Part shown: piece by piece, positions 1 through 8,277 of the stretch
How the letters are laid out: the number at the start of each line of letters is the position of its first letter
How positions within the stretch are numbered: position 1 is the stretch's first letter
Source: Citrobacter tructae
GTDB lineage: Bacteria > Pseudomonadota > Gammaproteobacteria > Enterobacterales > Enterobacteriaceae
Assembly: GCF_004684345.1 (NCBI RefSeq)
Contig: NZ_CP038469.1
Coordinates: 3,658,001-3,722,000 of the forward strand
Reading direction: 5' to 3'
Length of the DNA: 64,000 bases
The notes under the pieces: model-generated
Databases searched by the model: none
What the model was told of the DNA's origin: nothing
The model's input: only the letters and a program-made list of their open reading frames with translations
Program-made: the position numbers and the translations under genes

Positions 1-718
1 TCTGTCCATCTTTCAGCGTTACGCCGGACGCGTCCACGCTTTCGACTTCCGCATTGACCCGCCATTCCACGCCCAGTTCCGCAGAGGCCTCGGCGATCAC
101 ATCACGCAATTCCTGGCTCCAGCGTGCGCCCGGCTGTGGACCGCGTTCAACTACGACAACTCTGGTCTTAGCATCAGCACCGAGAATGTCGCGCAGGCGA
201 CCCGGTAATTCCAGCGCCATTTCGATACCAGTAAAACCGCCGCCGCAGACCACTACGGTATTGCGTGCTTCGCTTTCCGGTCGGTGTGCGAGATCCTTCA
301 GATGTTGCTCCAGTACGGCTGCGCTTTCCAGCTGATCGAGGTCGAAGGCGTGCTGCGCGGCTCCGGCGACCATTGAACGATTTACCTGACTGCCGCTTGC
401 CAGAATCAGTCGGTCGTAGCTAAGAAGTTGTTTTTTACCCGTTGCGTCTGTCCAGCTCACTTCTTTGGATTGCGGAAGCAACTGCGTTACCGTGCCGCAC
501 AGAAAGTTCACACCGGTGACATCAAACAGCGGCTGCAGCGGTGCGACCAGCGTCTGGACGTCATTCTCATAAAAACGCGGGCGTACGCGCAGCTCTGGTT
601 GCGGAGCAATAACCGTAATATCAATGGACTGCTGATGTTTATCTGCCAGTCGTGCGGCGCTTAATGCTGCCCACATACCGGCAAAACCGGCGCCCACGAT
701 CAGAATTTGTTTACGCAT
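1..718 (-). CDS. FAD/NAD(P)-dependent oxidoreductase, NADH-dehydrogenase-like (partial)
   Basis: The gene runs off the left edge of the window; about 239 N-terminal codons are present. Translation gives an N-terminal Rossmann FAD motif GAGFAG at residues 9-14 and a second dinucleotide motif GGGFTG at about residues 159-164. This two-fold layout is that of type II NADH dehydrogenases and related pyridine-nucleotide oxidoreductases (COG1252-like). Such enzymes oxidise NAD(P)H and pass electrons to a quinone or another acceptor, but the C-terminal part that would show membrane attachment is outside the window. It diverges from an Rrf2-family regulator, which suggests redox control. Substrate unknown; the family assignment is firm and the precise function is not. 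Confidence 0.8.
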   Translation of the reverse strand, partial: MRKQILIVGAGFAGMWAALSAARLADKHQQSIDITVIAPQPELRVRPRFYENDVQTLVAPLQPLFDVTGVNFLCGTVTQLLPQSKEVSWTDATGKKQLLSYDRLILASGSQVNRSMVAGAAQHAFDLDQLESAAVLEQHLKDLAHRPESEARNTVVVCGGGFTGIEMALELPGRLRDILGADAKTRVVVVERGPQPGARWSQELRDVIAEASAELGVEWRVNAEVESVDASGVTLKDGQ

Positions 719-736
719 TGGAGTTTCTCTCTGGTG

Positions 737-773
737 ACTACGAATTATTTACTCGGATTTTATTGGTCGTAGT
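737..773. promoter_or_regulatory. Candidate operator dyad in the oxidoreductase/Rrf2 intergenic region
   Basis: Two perfect inverted 7-mers, ACTACGA (737-743) and TCGTAGT (767-773), flank an AT-rich 23-base spacer just upstream of the oxidoreductase start. The spacer carries an AT-rich -10-like stretch for the leftward gene. The position suits an operator for the divergent Rrf2 regulator. No promoter was firmly assigned, and the spacing is wide for a single dimer site. Confidence 0.35.
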
Positions 774-948
774 TAGAAATTGCAATGTGATTTCGTACAA
801 ACAGCCGGGTTTACGTATAGTTTTGTGATTATCTGTTTGATATTTAATTAATTATAGTTTTGTTGAATGAGGGGGTGTTCGGAGGTTATGGAAACTGTAA
901 GCTGAAAAAGCTACAATAACTCAGAATCATTTTGGCTGAGATAAGAGA

Positions 949-1452
949 ATGGCATTCTACAGTTCCGGGGTTGAGTACGGCATCCATAGTCTGATGTGTA
1001 TGGTCGATAGTAAGGGCGATGCGCGGGATATGAGCGTGCGGGAAATTGCCGAGTTGCAAAGCGTACCGTATGACTATCTGGCTAAAATTTTTACCCGTCT
1101 GTCGAAGGCCGGACTGGTGCGCAGCATTGAAGGGAAGGGCGGTGGTTTTCAGCTCGCCAGGCCCGCCGAGCACATCACGGTGCTGGACGTGGTCAATGCC
1201 ATTGACGGCGACAAGCGCATCTTCGAATGCCGCGAAATCCGCCAGCGCTTAGCCGTTTTCGAGGAGCATCCGCCGGAGTGGGCCTGTGAAGGGATTTGCG
1301 GCGTGCGCTCAGTGATGGACATGGCGCAGCAGCGCATGGAAGAAGCACTCGGTCAGCACACAATCCTGGATTTAGCCCGCAAGATGTACCGCAAAGCTCC
1401 GGATACTTTTGTCGTTGAAGTGCAGGACTGGATCGATGCCCGCAAAGGATAA
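949..1452 (+). CDS. Rrf2-family transcriptional regulator with Fe-S type cysteines
   Basis: This 167-residue protein has the Rrf2 winged helix at about residues 1-80, including the wing signature EGKGGGFQLARP at 61-72. Three cysteines, C94, C113 and C117, lie where Rrf2 sensors such as IscR, NsrR and RsrR hold an iron-sulphur cluster. Residues E9 and H13 also match the Glu/His pair recalled as completing the [2Fe-2S] site of Streptomyces RsrR. It diverges from an FAD oxidoreductase, and the likely role is redox-responsive control of that gene and of itself. It is not IscR or NsrR by cysteine spacing (CX18CX3C). The start is supported by GAGATAAGAGA just upstream. Confidence 0.85.
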   Translation: MAFYSSGVEYGIHSLMCMVDSKGDARDMSVREIAELQSVPYDYLAKIFTRLSKAGLVRSIEGKGGGFQLARPAEHITVLDVVNAIDGDKRIFECREIRQRLAVFEEHPPEWACEGICGVRSVMDMAQQRMEEALGQHTILDLARKMYRKAPDTFVVEVQDWIDARKG

Positions 1453-1462
1453 CCACTCAAAA

Positions 1463-1532
1463 TGCCCGATGGCGCAAGGCTATTCGGGCACGCGAAATGA
1501 AGGCCGGATAAGGCGCTTGCCACCATCCGGCA
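1463..1532. repeat. REP/BIME-type pair of palindromic units
   Basis: Two imperfect palindromes lie between the convergent Rrf2 and dtpB genes. The first is TGCCCGAT...TTCGGGCA (1463-1490). The second is GCCGGATAAGG...CCATCCGGC (about 1502-1531), the usual enterobacterial REP sequence. In this position they probably act as a bidirectional mRNA 3' end or stabiliser. Confidence 0.8.
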
Positions 1533-1539
1533 CTGGGGC

Positions 1540-3012
1540 TTATTGCTCAGTACTTGGCGTATTAATCATCCGGTTCAGCCATGGCACCATTATCGCCATT
1601 ACCACCGTTACTGCCAGCGTAACCAGACCGATTTTACTGAAGACGTTGGTATAGATAGGCAGCGTCTGTAGCGGGTCGGTGATGTTTTCCGGTACAGCGG
1701 TGAACGTTGCCACGTAACCACCCATCAGGAAGGCCGCAGCCTGGGTCAGGAACCACATTCCCAGAATAAAGCCCATTAGATGCTGCGGCACCAGTGCGGC
1801 GACCATTGCCAGCCCCAGGGCGCTAATCAGCAACTCACCCAGACTCTGGAACAGATACACCAGCACAATAAACCACGGTGAAGTCAGCCCCTGCGCATCG
1901 GCAAACCACATACCGGCGGCGGCTGCGGTCAGGAAGCCCAGTGAACACAGGAACATACCGAGCGTAAACTTCATCGGCATGGTCAGGTCTTTGCCTTTGT
2001 TGCCCAGACGGGTATAAATAACCGCCAAGACCGGGCTGGCAAGCACAACCCAGAACGGGTTCAATGCCTGGAAGCTCACCGGGTTGATGGCAAAGCCCAG
2101 AATTTCATGGTGCACGTTATTGATGGCAAAGAAGTTCAGAGAGGTTGGCATCTGCGCGTACAGCACGTAGAACACTACGGCTTCCAGCATCAGGATAAAG
2201 GCCACGAACATCTTATTGCGCCCGGTTTTATCCAGTTTGAATGCCTGGCGGAAGAAGATGATGGTGACGACAATCGACAGGAAGATCAGCACCAGGTTGG
2301 CAATTTTAACGTTGTGCATCAGCCAGGCACACACGAATATCATTACCACCGTACCGGCCAGTACACAGAGCAGGTTGCGGAATACCAACGGCTTATGGTC
2401 TGGCTCAGAACCAATGTCCTTCACCATCCCACGGCAGGCAAAATAAACCAGCAGCGCGACGATAAGCCCCGCCCCGCACAGGTTATAGGTTACCGCATAG
2501 CCAAACTTATCAGCAATGACCGGGGCCAGCGACAGTGACAGCAGGGAACCGATGTTAATCGACATATAAAACAGGGTGAAGGCGCCGTCCAGTCGGGCGT
2601 CTTTTGGCGGATAGCATTTTGACAGCAGGCTTGCCGGGTTAGCTTTAAACAGCCCATTACCAACGGCAATGGTGCCGAGAGCGATAAAGATCAGATCGGG
2701 TTTCAGCAGCGACATCCCGGTCATGAAGTAGCCAATAGCTAACACGATGGCACCGAGAACCAGCGTGCGCTTGGTACCCAGCAGGTGGTCACCGACGTAG
2801 CCGCCAATGGAGATCAGGCCGTACACCAGCGCGGCAAACGCACCGAAGGTGATAAACGCCTGTTCCTGAGAGAACCCGAGTTGTTTAACAAAAAATACCG
2901 CCAGGATGCCCTGAACGCCGTAATAGCCAAATCGTTCCCATAACTCTACAAAAAAGATCATGAAGAACGGACGAGGTTGCTGCAGCAAGCCCGTAGGTGC
3001 TCGTGTATTCAT
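1540..3012 (-). CDS. dtpB: Proton-dependent di/tripeptide permease DtpB
   Basis: This 490-residue POT/PTR-family inner-membrane transporter matches E. coli DtpB (YhiP) almost throughout. It imports di- and tripeptides with protons. The early family motif ELWERFGYYGVQ, with the proton-coupling ExxER pattern, is at about residues 23-34. A second signature, FTLFYMSINIGS, follows at about 145-156. Hydrophobic segments fit 14 membrane helices. Its neighbour uspA lies upstream on the same strand, as in E. coli, but a terminator separates them (3222-3250). The start ATG has a GGCGAAGGA-like ribosome site. Paralogues (DtpA, DtpC, DtpD) are less likely given the gene order. Confidence 0.95.
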   Translation of the reverse strand: MNTRAPTGLLQQPRPFFMIFFVELWERFGYYGVQGILAVFFVKQLGFSQEQAFITFGAFAALVYGLISIGGYVGDHLLGTKRTLVLGAIVLAIGYFMTGMSLLKPDLIFIALGTIAVGNGLFKANPASLLSKCYPPKDARLDGAFTLFYMSINIGSLLSLSLAPVIADKFGYAVTYNLCGAGLIVALLVYFACRGMVKDIGSEPDHKPLVFRNLLCVLAGTVVMIFVCAWLMHNVKIANLVLIFLSIVVTIIFFRQAFKLDKTGRNKMFVAFILMLEAVVFYVLYAQMPTSLNFFAINNVHHEILGFAINPVSFQALNPFWVVLASPVLAVIYTRLGNKGKDLTMPMKFTLGMFLCSLGFLTAAAAGMWFADAQGLTSPWFIVLVYLFQSLGELLISALGLAMVAALVPQHLMGFILGMWFLTQAAAFLMGGYVATFTAVPENITDPLQTLPIYTNVFSKIGLVTLAVTVVMAIMVPWLNRMINTPSTEQ

Positions 3013-3221
3013 ATTCCTTCGCCTTTCAAAGCCATCCCGAAAAGTATGAACGCGTAATCTAAAACGCGCCGAAAAAGTCTTATTTTGTTATAGACTGCGG
3101 TGATTTGCCGCGAGGGTAGAGTATTATAGAGATAATTTTCGATCCAATTAGTTGATCACACTAATTATGATTTATTTGTTGGGTTGATGTACTAATGAAT
3201 ACTGATTTGTATGAAGGGTAC

Positions 3222-3250
3222 AAAAACAAAAACGCCCGCACAGGCGGGCG
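3222..3250 (-). terminator. Intrinsic terminator of uspA
   Basis: On the minus strand, stem CGCCCGC, a 4-base loop and GCGGGCG are followed by TTTTTGTTTTTG. The stem is a perfect 7 bp GC-rich hairpin with a U tract, 55 bases after the uspA stop. Confidence 0.9.
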
Positions 3251-3304
3251 CTTACAGATTTAAATGTTTGCAGCGGGGCGGGCTACACCCCGGAAGCTAG
3301 CATT

Positions 3305-3742
3305 TTATGCTTCTTCGTCATCTCGCAGCGGAACAATCAACATGTCGACGTGAACGGTGTTGATCAGTTGGCGCGCAGAAGACATCAGCTTGCTCCAGAA
3401 ATCCTGGTGATGACCGCAAACGACCAGGTCCATATCGTATTTCTTGATGGCATCAACCAACACCTGACCCAGATCGCCGCTACCGCTCAGGGTTTCGGTG
3501 ATAGGGTAGCCTGCGTTGGTGGACAGCTCGGTTAACGCGTGGTGAGTTTCTTCAGAAATGCGTTTCTGCATGTCGCCCAGATTCACGTCAATTAACCCGG
3601 TGTACAGGTCGGAATAGTTTACGTCAACGTGGATAAGGGAGACTTTTGCATTGTAAGGCCGCGCCATAGAGACCGCTTTTTCAACCAGAACTTTGCTTTC
3701 CGGAGAAAGATCAACCGCGATGAGAATGTGTTTATAAGCCAT
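3305..3742 (-). CDS. uspA: Universal stress protein A
   Basis: This 145-residue cytoplasmic protein of the Usp fold begins MAYKHILIAVDLSPES, the hallmark start of UspA. The protein accumulates on growth arrest and protects against stress. Unlike ATP-binding Usp proteins it lacks the GxxGxxGS/T loop near the C-terminus (CGHHQDFWSKLMSSARQL is present instead), as in E. coli UspA. It is transcribed alone, with its own promoter and terminator, divergently from uspB. A GGAAGGAGTAACACT ribosome site supports the start. Confidence 0.97.
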   Translation of the reverse strand: MAYKHILIAVDLSPESKVLVEKAVSMARPYNAKVSLIHVDVNYSDLYTGLIDVNLGDMQKRISEETHHALTELSTNAGYPITETLSGSGDLGQVLVDAIKKYDMDLVVCGHHQDFWSKLMSSARQLINTVHVDMLIVPLRDDEEA

Positions 3743-3876
3743 AGTGTTACTCCTTCCATAAGTTGTCGATGACTAGCCTTCTGGCGATCGTTTGCCGCCG
3801 CGTCATCCGCATCCTGCGGACCTTACGCGCGGGGCTAGCCCAGTCGTAAAATATACCCTTTAAGGACTATCCTTAC

Positions 3877-3903
3877 ATTATAGCGACCTGGATAATCCGT
3901 CAA
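3877..3903 (-). promoter_or_regulatory. Probable uspA promoter
   Basis: Read on the minus strand, TTGACG (plus 898-903) and a perfect TATAAT (plus 877-882) are separated by 15 bases. The predicted start near 3870 gives a leader of about 128 nt, which fits the long leader known for E. coli uspA. The spacer is shorter than the ideal 17. Confidence 0.65.
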
Positions 3904-3992
3904 TCCGCCTTGCTTGCCAATTAGTTAAACAAATTTTTCAGTTAATTGCATTGATAGCGATTAACCTTCTGGCAAAAAAATTAACTAATCTC

Positions 3993-3999
3993 CTACACT
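3993..3999 (+). promoter_or_regulatory. Sigma-S-like -10 element for uspB
   Basis: CTACACT matches the RpoS-preferred -10 form CTAYACT and follows a C. E. coli uspB is RpoS-dependent, which agrees. The implied leader of about 130 nt ends in a strong GGGGAGGGGG ribosome site before the uspB ATG. Confidence 0.5.
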
Positions 4000-4134
4000 A
4001 TCTAGAGAGGCGTTCGGATGCGAGACACTAACACGAGCGGTTTCGGTAGCACTCTTCACTGTATAGTTTGGTAGGGTATCGGGGAGCGGTAGTCTCACAG
4101 AGGAGTTCCGTGGGCGGGTCGCCGGGGAGGGGGT

Positions 4135-4470
4135 ATGATAAGCACCATTGCGTTATTCTGGGCTTTGTGTGTCGTTTGCATTGTTAATATGGCGCGCTAT
4201 TTTTCGTCGTTACGCGCACTGTTAGTGGTACTTCGTGGTTGCGATCCATTGCTTTACCAGTATGTTGATGGCGGAGGTTTTTTTACCTCGCATGGGCAAC
4301 CCAACAAGCAGATGCGTCTGGTGTGGTATATCTACGCTCAGCGTTACCGCGATCATCATGATGATGAGTTTATTCGCCGCTGTGAGCGAGTTCGCGGCCA
4401 GTTCATTCTCACCAGTTCGTTATGCGGCCTGGTATTGATCAGTATGGTTGCGCTGATTATCTGGCACTGA
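4135..4470 (+). CDS. uspB: Universal stress protein B, membrane protein
   Basis: This 111-residue inner-membrane protein has an N-terminal hydrophobic segment (about residues 1-19) and a C-terminal one (about 88-110), with a basic, arginine-rich cytoplasmic middle. Length and sequence match E. coli UspB, whose loss or excess alters ethanol sensitivity in stationary phase. It is not a Usp-fold protein despite the name. The gene stands alone between divergent uspA and convergent pitA. The start follows GGGGAGGGGGT. Confidence 0.95.
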   Translation: MISTIALFWALCVVCIVNMARYFSSLRALLVVLRGCDPLLYQYVDGGGFFTSHGQPNKQMRLVWYIYAQRYRDHHDDEFIRRCERVRGQFILTSSLCGLVLISMVALIIWH

Positions 4471-4486
4471 GCCTGATAACAGCGTT

Positions 4487-4521
4487 AAAAAAAGCGGACC
4501 TGTTTGCAGGCCCGCTTTTTT
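4487..4521. terminator. Bidirectional terminator between uspB and pitA
   Basis: A-tract, stem AAGCGGACCTG, loop TTTG, stem CAGGCCCGCTT and T-tract make a symmetric hairpin. It is usable by uspB from the left and pitA from the right. Confidence 0.9.
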
Positions 4522-4535
4522 ATTGTGCATTACGC

Positions 4536-6032
4536 TTAGATCAGCTTCAGGGAGAGCCAGTACAGCCCCCCAGAAAGAATAATCGCCGCAGGCAGGGTAA
4601 AGACCCAGGCCATAAGAATGCTTGTCACGGTTTTCCGCTGCAAGCCGCCACCGTCAACAACCATCGTCCCCGCAACGGAAGAGGAGAGAACGTGGGTGGT
4701 GGAAACAGGCATACCGGTGTAACTGGCAAGACCGATCGAGACGGCGGCAGTCATCTGCGCAGACATCCCCTGAGCATAGGTCATGCCTTTCTTACCGATT
4801 TTCTCACCGATAGTGGTTGCCACGCGACGCCAGCCAATCATCGTACCGCAGCCCAGAGCCAGCGCAACGGCCATGATGATCCACACCGGAGCGTACTCAA
4901 TGGTGCTCAGCATGTCAGTTTTCAGTTTCTTCAGCAGACGCTGATCGTCGTTGCTTACGCCAGGCAGTTTCACGACTTTATCGGTCGTATCGGAAATGCA
5001 CAGCATAATACGGCGCAGTTGTCCGCGCTGATCGACACTTAATTTGTCGTAGGTTTCCAGATTCGCCAGCATACCTTTCGCACGTTCAAGCGCGTTAATG
5101 GTGTTCGCCGGGTGACAATGGAACTCTGTCGGTGTCGCAGCACTGGCTTCCGGTGACGGAATCAGTTGGTCTACGCCGGTAGCCTGCTTGAGCAGATCAG
5201 GGCGTTGCTGGAAGAAGGTTTCGACGTTATTGATTGCATCACGGGTACGGGTAATTTCGTAACCGGAAGCGTTCATATTGACCACGAAACCGGCAGGTGC
5301 TACGCCAATCAGCACCAGCATGACCAGACCAATGCCTTTCTGCCCGTCGTTTGCGCCATGAGAGAACGCTACGCCGATTGCGGAGAGGATCAGTGCGATA
5401 CGCGTCCAGAATGGCGGCTTTTTCTTGCCGTCTTTCTTTTCACGCTCTGCTGGCGTCAGGTGAATACGGGCACGTTTTTTAGTTCCGCTCCAGTAGCGAC
5501 GCAGCAAAAAGATCAGGCCGCCTGCAACCACCAGGCCGACAATCGGCGAGATGATAAGAGAGGCAAAAATACCCATCACTTTCGGGATGTTAAGTGCATC
5601 CACGACCGATGTGCCGTTCATCAACGCATTGGTTAAACCAATACCGATAATCGCGCCAATCAGCGTGTGGGAGCTGGATGCAGGCAAACCAAAGTACCAG
5701 GTACCCAGGTTCCAGATAATTGCCGCCAGCAGCATAGAGAACACCATGGCGAGACCATGTGATGAACCCATGTTGAGCAGCAGATCCGTTGGCAACATAT
5801 GCACGATGGCATACGCTACGCTGAGACCGCCCAGCAAAACACCAAAGAAGTTAAACACCGCAGCCATGATCACCGCCAGCTGCGAACGCATTGCACGGGT
5901 ATAGATCACGGTAGCGACGGCATTGGCTGTATCGTGGAAGCCGTTAATTGCTTCGTAGAACAGGACAAAAGCCAGAGCAAGCAATAGTAAAAGCCCGGTA
6001 TGTAAATCCAGGCCAGCAAACAAATGTAGCAT
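4536..6032 (-). CDS. pitA: Low-affinity metal-phosphate/proton symporter PitA
   Basis: This 498-residue integral membrane protein of the PiT family is one residue shorter than E. coli PitA. It imports phosphate as a neutral divalent-metal phosphate complex with protons. The two PiT signatures are visible: GFHDTANAVAT at about residues 31-41 and SHGANDGQKGIGL at about 224-236. A long charged cytoplasmic loop (about 255-370) lies between the two membrane halves. It also affects zinc and magnesium entry in E. coli. It is monocistronic here, between convergent uspB and divergent yhiN. Confidence 0.96.
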   Translation of the reverse strand: MLHLFAGLDLHTGLLLLLALAFVLFYEAINGFHDTANAVATVIYTRAMRSQLAVIMAAVFNFFGVLLGGLSVAYAIVHMLPTDLLLNMGSSHGLAMVFSMLLAAIIWNLGTWYFGLPASSSHTLIGAIIGIGLTNALMNGTSVVDALNIPKVMGIFASLIISPIVGLVVAGGLIFLLRRYWSGTKKRARIHLTPAEREKKDGKKKPPFWTRIALILSAIGVAFSHGANDGQKGIGLVMLVLIGVAPAGFVVNMNASGYEITRTRDAINNVETFFQQRPDLLKQATGVDQLIPSPEASAATPTEFHCHPANTINALERAKGMLANLETYDKLSVDQRGQLRRIMLCISDTTDKVVKLPGVSNDDQRLLKKLKTDMLSTIEYAPVWIIMAVALALGCGTMIGWRRVATTIGEKIGKKGMTYAQGMSAQMTAAVSIGLASYTGMPVSTTHVLSSSVAGTMVVDGGGLQRKTVTSILMAWVFTLPAAIILSGGLYWLSLKLI

Positions 6033-6261
6033 AGGACGTTACGCCATTTTGAGGACATGAACGCGGCGCATTATCAGTGACTTTGGCGGCGCGGGCAAAG
6101 TGAAATATAGAGTTTTTTTGATTTGTCTCCTGCTTTATTTTATACCACTAAAGAATAATCCTATATATTTCAGATAAATACTATTCATCGGTGGTTTGGT
6201 GCTGGTGAGGCCACTGAGGAATCTTTACAATTCATCCCCACTTTTTAGAGAGGATCGCAAC

Positions 6262-7458
6262 GTGGAAAGGTTTGATACCGTTATTATAGGTGCTGGCGCA
6301 GCGGGTATGTTTTGTGCCGCGCAGGCGGGACAAGCAGGTAGTCGAGTACTGCTTATTGATAATGGTAAAAAGCCAGGACGTAAGATCCTCATGTCTGGCG
6401 GGGGGCGTTGTAACTTTACCAATCTTTATGTCGAGCCGGCAGCTTATTTGAGTCAAAACCCTCATTTTTGCAAGTCAGCGCTGGCGCGCTATACCCAGTG
6501 GGATTTTATCGATCTGGTAGGTAAACACGGTATTGCCTGGCATGAAAAAACGCTCGGCCAGCTTTTTTGCGATGACTCAGCGCAGCAGATTGTCGATATG
6601 CTGGTGGCGGAATGCGAAAAAGGTAACGTAACTATGCGGTTACGTAGCGAAATCCTGAGCGTCGCGCGTGATGATGAGGGCTTTGTGCTGGAGCTGAACG
6701 GTGCGACCGTCGGTGCGAAAAAACTGGTAATAGCCAGCGGCGGGCTTTCTATGCCGGGTCTAGGCGCGACACCATTTGGTTATAAAATTGCCGAACAGTT
6801 CGGCCTGAACGTTTTGCCGACGCGCGCAGGTCTGGTGCCTTTCACGTTGCATAAGCCGCTGCTGGAGCAGCTTCAGGTGCTTTCAGGCGTCTCTGTCCCT
6901 TCCGTTATTACCGCTGGAGATGGCACTGTATTTCGCGAAAACCTGCTCTTTACGCACCGCGGGCTTTCTGGTCCGGCCGTGCTGCAAATTTCCAGTTTTT
7001 GGCAGCCTGGTGAATTTGTCAGTATTAATTTGTTGCCAGATGTAGACCTCGAAAGCTTCCTCGATGAACAGCGCAGCGCGCACCCAAACCAGAGTCTGAA
7101 GAACACACTGGCGATGCAATTACCGAAGCGACTGGTGGAGTGTTTGCAGCAGTTGGGACAAATTCCAGACGTGACGTTGAAGCAGCTTAACGTGCGCGAT
7201 CAGCAAGCGCTGCTGGAAACGCTGACTGAATGGCGTGTGCAGCCAAACGGAACGGAAGGTTATCGCACGGCGGAAGTGACGCTGGGTGGGGTAGACACCA
7301 ACGAGCTGTCATCACGGACGATGGAAGCCCGGAAAGTACCAGGCCTTTATTTCATCGGCGAAGTTATGGACGTCACCGGCTGGCTGGGCGGGTATAATTT
7401 CCAGTGGGCGTGGTCGAGCGCCTGGGCCTGCGCGCAGGATTTGGTTTCCGGGGAGTAA
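6262..7458 (+). CDS. yhiN: BaiN/RdsA-family flavoprotein YhiN
   Basis: This 398-residue flavoprotein begins VERFDTVIIGAGAAGMFCA with the dinucleotide motif GAGAAG, followed by the HI0933 signature GRKILMSGGGRCNFTN at about 45-60. The C-terminal GGYNFQWAWSSAWA segment is typical of the family. A GTG start at 6262 is preferred over an upstream in-frame ATG at 6196: an AGAGAGGA ribosome site sits 7 bases before the GTG, and E. coli YhiN starts at the same residue. The physiological substrate is not established. Related gut enzymes reduce bile acid intermediates, which should not be assumed here. Confidence 0.93.
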   Translation: MERFDTVIIGAGAAGMFCAAQAGQAGSRVLLIDNGKKPGRKILMSGGGRCNFTNLYVEPAAYLSQNPHFCKSALARYTQWDFIDLVGKHGIAWHEKTLGQLFCDDSAQQIVDMLVAECEKGNVTMRLRSEILSVARDDEGFVLELNGATVGAKKLVIASGGLSMPGLGATPFGYKIAEQFGLNVLPTRAGLVPFTLHKPLLEQLQVLSGVSVPSVITAGDGTVFRENLLFTHRGLSGPAVLQISSFWQPGEFVSINLLPDVDLESFLDEQRSAHPNQSLKNTLAMQLPKRLVECLQQLGQIPDVTLKQLNVRDQQALLETLTEWRVQPNGTEGYRTAEVTLGGVDTNELSSRTMEARKVPGLYFIGEVMDVTGWLGGYNFQWAWSSAWACAQDLVSGE

Positions 7459-7597
7459 AACAGCCTGTCTGCACATAATTAGCAAAACATCAGATGCACA
7501 TGTGATACAACGAAATGACTCTGGTGTGCGTTTCTTAACTCCAGGAATGATATGATAATCAGTTAAAAATCGCACAGATAAAGGGAACGGGAGGCTC

Positions 7598-8269
7598 ATG
7601 GTTATTCCTGAGGTAAAACAGGAGCGGCTCTATCAAAAGATAGCCAATCTCATTATTAAGCTTATCAATGATAGTATCTTCCCACCGGGAAGTTTCTTAC
7701 CACCCGAACGTGAACTGGCGAAGCAACTTGGTGTTAGCCGCGCATCGCTTAGGGAAGCGCTGATTGTGCTGGAAATTTCAGGATGGATTACTATCCAGTC
7801 CGGTAACGGAGTCATTGTTGCAGATAAAAAGCATTCGACCAGCGATTATACCATTGAAGAAATACTCTACTCCCGCGAGCTGGTCGACAGTCACTGTGCG
7901 CGCCTTGCTGCACAAGCCGGACAAAATGAGCTAATTAGCCAGCTTGAAGCGCTTTATCTCAGTATGGAACAAGCCATTAGCGAAAATAATGTCCATGGCT
8001 TTTATTCCCTCGATAAGCAATTCCATTTGACGGTATCAGAAGCCAGTCAGAATCGTGTACTGCTCGATATGTCGCGTATGCTGTGGGAACAGCGCGTCAA
8101 TATCCCGTATGCCGGACTGGACAAGCGGTCCGGCAACAAGGACGTATTAGCTAGTATGAATACACAACATAAAGCGATTGTAGAAGCGATTCGCCAAGCT
8201 GATGCCGACAGTGCTTATCAAAAATCACTGGAACATTTGGCGTATGTCAGACAGATAGTCGGTCTTTGA
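7598..8269 (+). CDS. GntR/FadR-subfamily transcriptional regulator
   Basis: This 223-residue regulator has a GntR winged helix at about residues 8-75 (ELAKQLGVSRASLREALIVLE) and an all-helical FCD effector domain at about 85-215, the FadR-subfamily layout seen in UxuR and ExuR. It faces the end of a uxuB-uxuA-dehydrogenase-MFS cluster, with only 8 bases between stop codons, so it most likely senses a sugar acid and represses that operon. A candidate operator is the 31-base palindrome at 13358-13388. The start follows GGGAACGGGAGGCTC. The effector is inferred. Confidence 0.88.
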   Translation: MVIPEVKQERLYQKIANLIIKLINDSIFPPGSFLPPERELAKQLGVSRASLREALIVLEISGWITIQSGNGVIVADKKHSTSDYTIEEILYSRELVDSHCARLAAQAGQNELISQLEALYLSMEQAISENNVHGFYSLDKQFHLTVSEASQNRVLLDMSRMLWEQRVNIPYAGLDKRSGNKDVLASMNTQHKAIVEAIRQADADSAYQKSLEHLAYVRQIVGL

Positions 8270-8277
8270 TAAAAAGG

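Larger units (their letters stand above)
3743..4134. other. uspA-uspB divergent control region
   Basis: This 392-base gene-free stretch holds the leaders of both stress genes. It carries a likely sigma-70 promoter for uspA at 3877-3903 and a sigma-S-like -10 for uspB at 3993-3999. No further gene is seen. Confidence 0.7.

Noticed and set aside
4422..5042. 206-codon open frame on the plus strand overlapping the end of pitA
   Set aside because: It begins inside uspB and is antisense to pitA; composition is that of a reverse frame.
6196..6261. Upstream in-frame ATG for yhiN
   Set aside because: No ribosome site, and the 22 extra residues precede the conserved flavoprotein start; the GTG at 6262 has AGAGAGGA upstream.
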